Shown here in pieces: positions 58,407 to 64,000 of a stretch of DNA of 64,000 nt. Numbering within the stretch: the first letter of the stretch is position 1; each line of letters starts with the position of its first letter. A model generated the notes under the pieces. It saw only the letters and a program-made list of their open reading frames with translations, did not search any database and was not told the DNA's origin. Made by a program: the position numbers and the translations under genes. Source of the DNA: Cutaneotrichosporon cavernicola (Eukaryota > Basidiomycota > Tremellomycetes > Trichosporonales > Trichosporonaceae); contig NC_083397.1 of NCBI RefSeq assembly GCF_030864355.1, positions 992,001-1,056,000 on the forward strand, read 5' to 3'.

Positions 58407-61400
58407 ATGGCGCCACGAAACCAGAAAGCCCGCGTAGAGGGGCTCTCGGAATGGGTCCCTTCACTGGACGACTTGGGCTGGTCTTCGGAGGAAGACGAGG
58501 CTCCCTCATCCAGCCCCTCAACGTCCATGTCTCCAACGACACCCCACAAAGGAAGCCACGTCAACGCCGAGCCGCCCAAAACTGGTACCTACAGCGATGA
58601 GGTAAGGGCTGATGGAAGGTGAGAGTGCCGCCGGTCAGCTCGCTATGATGCAGCTACGGACACCGAACAAAGGCGAGGCTGCTCGGCGCGCCGCTCTCAC
58701 CCGTCTCTGGAACGGGCCCAGTACTTCCACGACCCCTTCCAAGTCCCAAGGTGCAACCGCCAGCGATGAGGCCGAGAGAGGTGCTCAGGCAACCATGACA
58801 GAGCAGTACGTTCACCTTCCTTTCCCCCACTTCCCACGCCCACGGAGACCACCTTCCTTTGTCACCTCATGTATCGGCGTCTGACTACGAAGAGCCCACC
58901 TCCCCAAGACTCCTTCCAACGTCAGGCATTACGATGCAGATTGCCGGACACCGCAGCAGGAAGCGCGTTATGCCGCTATCCAGGAGGCCATGGCATCGAG
59001 CCGTGACAGTCGAAGCTCGACGTACCCCACCCACCCGATGACGCTCCGCAGCGCACGTAAGACAAGCGAACCACCAAGTACGCCGAGCGCACGGAGTTTG
59101 ACTTCCGCATTTAAAGCGGTGTCACACGAGGCCGACCTTCCGACACATCACTGGAGCCCTGATCACCCTCTCGAAGCCATCCCGCCGGAGGACACCTTCC
59201 TCGAGCTCATTCCCCCCAATCCACTCCAGGGCGTCTTCAACTCGAACGCTGTACGGTACGGAGTTCAATGGGAGCTGGAACGCAAGATCCGCTCCTTCCG
59301 ATCCTCGGCTGGAGTATCCTTCAACATCTCGCCTGAAGATGTCCAGCAGCTGACGGGGTCGGTAACGGAAGCCATGCCTCGAATACCTGCCGTCATCCGC
59401 AACATCTGTCGACGCGAGAGCCCTGATGGAAACGAACCAACCTTGGCGTTCGGTCGTCGTATTGCTGCCTGGGCCGAGATGGACCGTGAAGAAGCTGTTA
59501 TATTGGACGACTCCAAGACTTTCGACGGCGTGTTCAACACAAGCACCAACTGGCCTTACGGAGGCCGGCTGGTGTACGCTGTCGGGATCAGGTATAACAA
59601 GGACCGGTAAGTTCAGCTGGCATGCTCTCCCCTGACGTTAGCCGCCAGAGGGGAAAGTCTCTGGAAGCATTGGCGTTCCCGTTCGACTTCGACCTCCTCC
59701 AAGTCGAGTCCCCGTCAACATCGACACGCCTCGCTCGCCGGTTTGGATCTCGTCGAGTCCTTACTCTGCGGTTCAAGAGCGTTCCTCGCAGGAACGGCGC
59801 ACGGGAGAAGCTGTTTGTTCTGTTACGTGGTCGAGCGCTCGTCCTCTTCGGGCGCGTATTCCGGGTCATGTGGATCGGGCCGGACTCGGAGAAGGCCATG
59901 GCTATTCAGACGAACGAGGTTCCTCCGAACGCCACTCCGTTGGCCGAGCCAAGCATGCCCAGCTTTCTGCATATCGTATTGGGTGAGCTTATGGGCGCTG
60001 ACAAGCTGACCATAGGATTCAACGCTCTGGACGGCAAGCGCCCACAAGCTATGGCCAAGTGAGTGAAGTGAGTAAGCCCAGCTGACTTTCAGATGGGCTG
60101 CGCGTACCCAGCTTGTACAATCTGACTCAATACCCGCCGCCATTGTCGATCCAGATAAGATTGTCGTGGTACCTGACCTGACATGTGACTGTGCGGGCGC
60201 CTCGCCAGCAGCTGCTCAAACCCTGACGGACGGCTGTGGTCTCATGTGTGAGTGCCCCCTGGAGGAAACGACCGACTGACCGCAGCTTCAGCGCTCGCGC
60301 TGCGGATCAAGCAACACCCCAGCTTCTCTCATCTCTCGTCGCTTCCTTCAGCTGTCCAGATGCGCTTGGGCGGCTCAAAAGGCCTTCTGGTGGTCATGAG
60401 CCCCGAGCAGGAGAATCATTACCCCGGCATCGACGTTGTCCTTCGAGACTCGATGGTCAAGTCACAGCCGTCTGCCCATTTTAAGCGAGACCCTTCGAAT
60501 TTTACCGTGGACGTCCTACGAGTTGACGGCCTGCACATCGGCTCCTCATTGTCTAGTGAGCCAGCAATCGTCATGGCACACAACGGGGTCCCATTGGAGG
60601 TGCTCGTGGACAAGGCGCAGAGGAGTATAGCAGACATCGGCGAAGCTTTCGCCGCGACGCCCAACCACAGCGAAGGCGAAGACGAGAATTCGGCAGAGGC
60701 ACGGCTCCTTACTTCCCTGTACCGCGCTGGCGGGGTCGGGGTCGAGCAGCAAAAACGAGAGGTTCTCCAGAGCGGACAATCGTGCAAGGTTGTCGGTCTT
60801 GCCTCGCGGCAGGTCGACGACGACGCCGAGATGGATGGCGACGAGGAGGGTGACGACGGCAGCGATGAGCTGTCTCCAGGAGAGCAGTTCGTTTACAGCG
60901 CTAGCCGTGCTGACTTCAGGCTCTACCGAATGGTTCGGGCTTCTATACGACCAACTACCGACGAACTCGGCTGCGCGTATGCCGCTTCTCAGCTGAGGTA
61001 TCTGATCAACATGCTCACTCACCGTGCCGCTTTCGAGTACCGGATCCTCATTCAGCAAAGCTTGTCAGCGTTTATGGTGCCAGATGCTGCGGGAGTGTTA
61101 GCCCCAGACGAGATCTTCGTTGCTTTCGGGCAAGAGCAGCCACTGAACCCTGCCAATCAACGGGTGAGTGACAGATTGGACGGTGCTGACCGGCAGCGAA
61201 TGTCCTTCCTCGAAGGCGATTGTGTCGTCTACCGTTCACCATGCAAGCTACCTACTGACGTCCGCAAGTTCCGAGCGGTCGTCCATCCCGCATTACTCCA
61301 TCTGCGGAACTGTGTCGTGTTCTCGGCTCATAGCGCTATGTGTCACCAACCTCCAGCAAGCTTCCTCGGTGGAGGTGACTACGACGGTGACATTGCCACT

Positions 61401-62723
61401 GTCATATGGGACCCTGATATCGTGCGGCCGTTCAACAACGCACCTGATCATCTTGCCGCTGAACCACCCGGATTTGAGGAGGATAACTTCGCCAAGGCCG
61501 TCGTGACAGCGGGTGAGTTTATTAAAGCGCTCAAAGGCAAAGACGACGCCACAATCGCAGCAAACCTTCAGCACTTCCTCCTCGGTCACATACTGGACGA
61601 GCAGCTCACTGGGCAGTGTGAGCTACTGACGTGGGTGACTGACGCTGAGACCAGATTCAGAGATGCACGCGTACGCCGTTTACACTCGAGGAGTCGACCA
61701 CCCGGATACATTGCGACTTGCCCGCATGTAAGCCGTCATTGGTGATTGGGCACACTCCTGACGGCAGGTTCTGTCAAGTCCTTGACTCCCGGAAGAGTGG
61801 TCTTAGCGTGTTGCCGGCCGTGAAGAGAAAAGACATGAAGCAATTCGGCCGCAAAGTAGCCTGGCGCGTAGCCAAGCTCAAGGCCAATGGCAAGGACAAC
61901 TGCGACAATGATGATGCAGGGGAAGCCGTACGGCCGAGGCACTTTCCGCCGTTCATCGTGAGTCGAACCTACTCAGCGATTGCCTAGGATGTCGTCGCAC
62001 TCACACACCAGATGGACGTGATCAGTTCCAAAGCTCAGGCAGCCCGCCTGGAGGTTCTTAGCCGCTTCCCTGAGCCCAATGTCCTCGGCCGCAGGCGCGA
62101 GCTCACGCCGCTCGCAGAGATGTACACCACTGCCGCTAGTAGAGCCGGGAGGGACCCTCAACTCGCGGAACAGCTTCGACTAGTCAAGACGCATGTCAAG
62201 TGGGTGTACGACATCTATCCCCTTATCTTCCAACTCAAAATCCTCGACTTGTCCGACAATTACAACACCAACGTGCGGCCGCTTGAGATGCAAAACGGCC
62301 CCGGTGCGGACAACATCAGTCGCCAGTCTAGCGGGCAAGGCCTGGCGGCAATGGGCTATTCGAGCCGCGATGCATGCCCTGGCAAGCCACGCCGTCTGCC
62401 GTCACGGGTCACTCGGGCACGCCTCCGTGAGCTGCGGCGGATCTGGCACGATGGCATCGTCCCCGCAGATGTGCCTGATCTTGTTCCGCTTCGGTCAGCG
62501 AGAACATTGGCTGAGCTTAAGATCTCGTACGCGGTTCATCTGTCTAATGCAGATGGGCGGCCTATACGAATGCCGTACGTCTCGCGGCCAGTCAAAGATG
62601 CAACTGACCTCCAGCTTCCAAGTTGATCTAGAGACGATCTGCAATATGGCTGCAGAGGCCAGAGGGGGTCCGGTCAGCACAATACCGGCAACAACCGCAT
62701 CTCGCCTTCGTCCGCGGTCTTGA
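58407..62723 (+). CDS. RDP1: cellular RNA-dependent RNA polymerase (RNAi, QDE-1/RDP1 type)
   Basis: Copies single-stranded RNA into dsRNA for Dicer in fungal RNA interference. Eleven exons: 58407-58601, 58654-58805, 58926-59606, 59642-60058, 60093-60247, 60286-61163, 61197-61617, 61655-61727, 61768-61957, 62012-62574, 62615-62723 (1277 aa). The first 200 residues are Ser/Pro-rich and unconserved. The conserved core has TLTDGCGLM, PSAVQMRLGGSKGLLVVM, FRLYRMVRASIRP, CVVYRSPCKLPTDVRKFRAV, and the catalytic SFLGGGDYDGDIATVIWD with three Asp at about 887, 889 and 891. Downstream are YAVYTRGVDHPDTLRLARMF and VLDSRKSGL. All catalytic residues are present, so the gene should be active. The acceptor of exon 2 could also be at 58638, adding five residues in frame. 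The 33-nt intron at 61164-61196 leaves the frame open if retained. Confidence 0.94.
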
Positions 62724-63754
62724 CGAGCACGCCTTATGACATAGAACTCCAACGACTAACTGCATTTGATAGGCCATGAATGTGGAAGCGGGAGCGGCGG
62801 ATCGGCAACTGACTCGATCGGCCTCTTATAGGATCCGATCATCGATACGCCACCCAAATGAGCAATCGATTCTCCACTCCTGGATTCATCTATCGGGGTC
62901 GTGCGGTAAAGCTATCTTTTATTGCTCAAGTCTGTGGCGGCGACGGAGGCCACAGGTACTGATAACCAAGGTGCGCGAGGGAACGAAAGCCGACGGTGTC
63001 GGCCAATGTGAAACAGGGCCAGCGGCGAACTATCCGCTAATCGGGAATCGGTTGGTTATCAGAGGGAGTTGAGCCTAATCGTGTTCCATGCCCACTTATC
63101 GATGCCGTCATTCCTTAGCCCCATGTGCGCCCAGCCCAAGCGCCGACCCCGTTCCCAAGCCACCTGCATCAGCACCGAAAAGTGCCCCGCTTCCTGATAT
63201 CCATACCTGTGCCAAGGATGGCAGCCTTGGCTCCATGTCAAGAGCCTCGACTCCGGGCCCGAGTTGCACGGTCTACTCGGGTAGAAGGACCAAAGCCAAC
63301 ATCTCCGCCGAAGACCCGTGCAACGAGCTAGCTCTTCGCTACAGTCCTGTAGGCATGGCCGATGCGCGGACGTTATTGCCTATCGTCTGGCGTTCCGGGT
63401 CTGTGAACAGCGTTGGGAGGCCGAGATGGGCGAAAGGGATCCCCGACCCCTGTCCCCAAGTCGTTCTACAGCTGTCGTACGCTAGGACTGCGCCATCGTT
63501 AACGTCATTGATCCTCACAACAGGGGTCTTTGGGAACAGCGGCTGCTACGGCTATACGACGTGGCTGACACGCTTCCCACAAGTTGGAGGTTAGGAACAC
63601 GTCCCGGATCACATGATTGACGATATCGGCTATACTATTAACAGGTCCGCAATCTGGGGGTGCAGCTCTAGGAAACAGAATAGTAACAGAATGGTATATA
63701 TGCTGTTGTTCTCAGAGCTCAGATACCCACACTCTCTATATACGCCAAAACACA
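62724..63754. other. intergenic region with possible coding remnant
   Basis: A 168-aa open frame from an ATG at 63088 to 63594 overlaps, in another frame, a stretch reading YRLAFRVCEQRWEAEMGERD at about 63376-63435. That stretch has a protein-like composition but no start or splice context. It may be a gene fragment. Otherwise nothing recognised. Confidence 0.3.
63695..63701 (+). promoter_or_regulatory. TATA-like box of the amidase gene
   Basis: TATATAT lies about 54-60 bp before the amidase ATG. A second TATATA sits only 13 bp before the ATG and is too close. Confidence 0.4.
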
Positions 63755-64000
63755 ATGACCAAGGTTGACGGACAAGCCCTCGCTGCCAAGGCTATCGCTG
63801 CGCGCGATGCCACCATCCCCAAGGAGTACCTCCTCCCCAAGTCGGCGTACCCGCTCCCGAAGAACCGTCGGGGGCTGCTCGAGAGCTCGGGCATCATGAA
63901 ACCCAGGGAGCTCGAGATTGTCGACCTGACCATGATCCCGCTGGCCAAGGCCATTGCCGACAAGAAGTACACGGCTGTCGAGGTTGCTACGGCGTATTGC
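63755..64000 (+). CDS. amidase signature family protein (5' part only)
   Basis: N-terminal 82 residues of a fungal acetamidase or fatty-acid-amide-hydrolase-like enzyme; the catalytic Ser-Ser-Lys region lies beyond the window. The visible part follows the usual pattern of this group: ARDATIPKEYLLPKSAYPLP, then a GLLESSGIMKPRELEIVDLT segment, LAKAIADKKYTAVEVATAYC, which is the helix before the amidase core. The ATG at 63755 is the first one in frame and follows an AT-rich promoter and a CAAAACAC leader. Substrate cannot be told from this fragment. The frame is open to the window end. Confidence 0.85.
   Translation, partial: MTKVDGQALAAKAIAARDATIPKEYLLPKSAYPLPKNRRGLLESSGIMKPRELEIVDLTMIPLAKAIADKKYTAVEVATAYC

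Overview
This window looks like nuclear DNA of a basidiomycete yeast. The best fit is Tremellomycetes, and within it probably the Trichosporonales; that placement is inferred from protein style and intron structure, because no search could be run. The evidence is high GC, dense genes on both strands, and many very short spliceosomal introns (mostly 28-50 nt) with a CTGAC or CTAAC branch site only a few bases before the 3' AG. The three tRNA genes carry canonical introns one base after the anticodon. I see no bacterial operons, CRISPR arrays, rRNA genes or intact transposons.

Layout. 1-10.5 kb: a PRMT3-type arginine methyltransferase (cut by the window edge), a secreted single-pass membrane protein, a small orphan gene, a flavohemoglobin with a mitochondrial-type presequence, an intron-containing tRNA-Arg, and a divergent pair made of a fumarylacetoacetase-family hydrolase and a conserved 118-aa protein. 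10.5-17.5 kb is gene-poor: one orphan ORF, an unresolved coding-like stretch, an intronless cytochrome P450, a second tRNA-Arg and a tRNA-Glu. 17.5-24.4 kb: POS5-like NADH kinase, ribosomal protein S29 and a Puf4-type RNA-binding protein. 24.8-36.6 kb is dense: GH79 glycosidase, RRG7-like mitochondrial nuclease-fold protein, Rab4-type GTPase, MAK32-like pfkB kinase, TSC13 enoyl-CoA reductase, mitochondrial uL2 and a nucleotide-sugar transporter. 37.3-48.2 kb: glycine-rich RRM protein, CCDC174-like protein, ribosomal protein L24, RRP36, a p24 cargo receptor and an UNC93-like transporter. 48.2-50.8 kb has no recognisable gene. 50.8-64 kb: an orphan charged protein, OPA3, a PHO89-type Na+/phosphate symporter, a cellular RNA-dependent RNA polymerase of the RNAi pathway, and the start of an amidase.

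Most genes are housekeeping (ribosome biogenesis, translation, mitochondrial maintenance, secretory traffic, very-long-chain lipid synthesis) and are arranged as independent divergent, convergent or tandem units, not as a cluster. Several products are probably mitochondrial (NADH kinase, RRG7, uL2m, OPA3, perhaps flavohemoglobin and the FAH-family hydrolase). The most distinctive points are the ultra-short intron architecture, an RPS29 start codon split by an intron, a 17-nt microexon, a hexanucleotide array of about 37 copies inside a Rab4 intron, a PRMT3 that has lost its zinc-finger ligands, and the intact RNAi polymerase. Exon coordinates were built by hand from GT-AG sites, reading phase and family conservation. 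Every multi-exon model sums to a whole number of codons, but none is confirmed by RNA.
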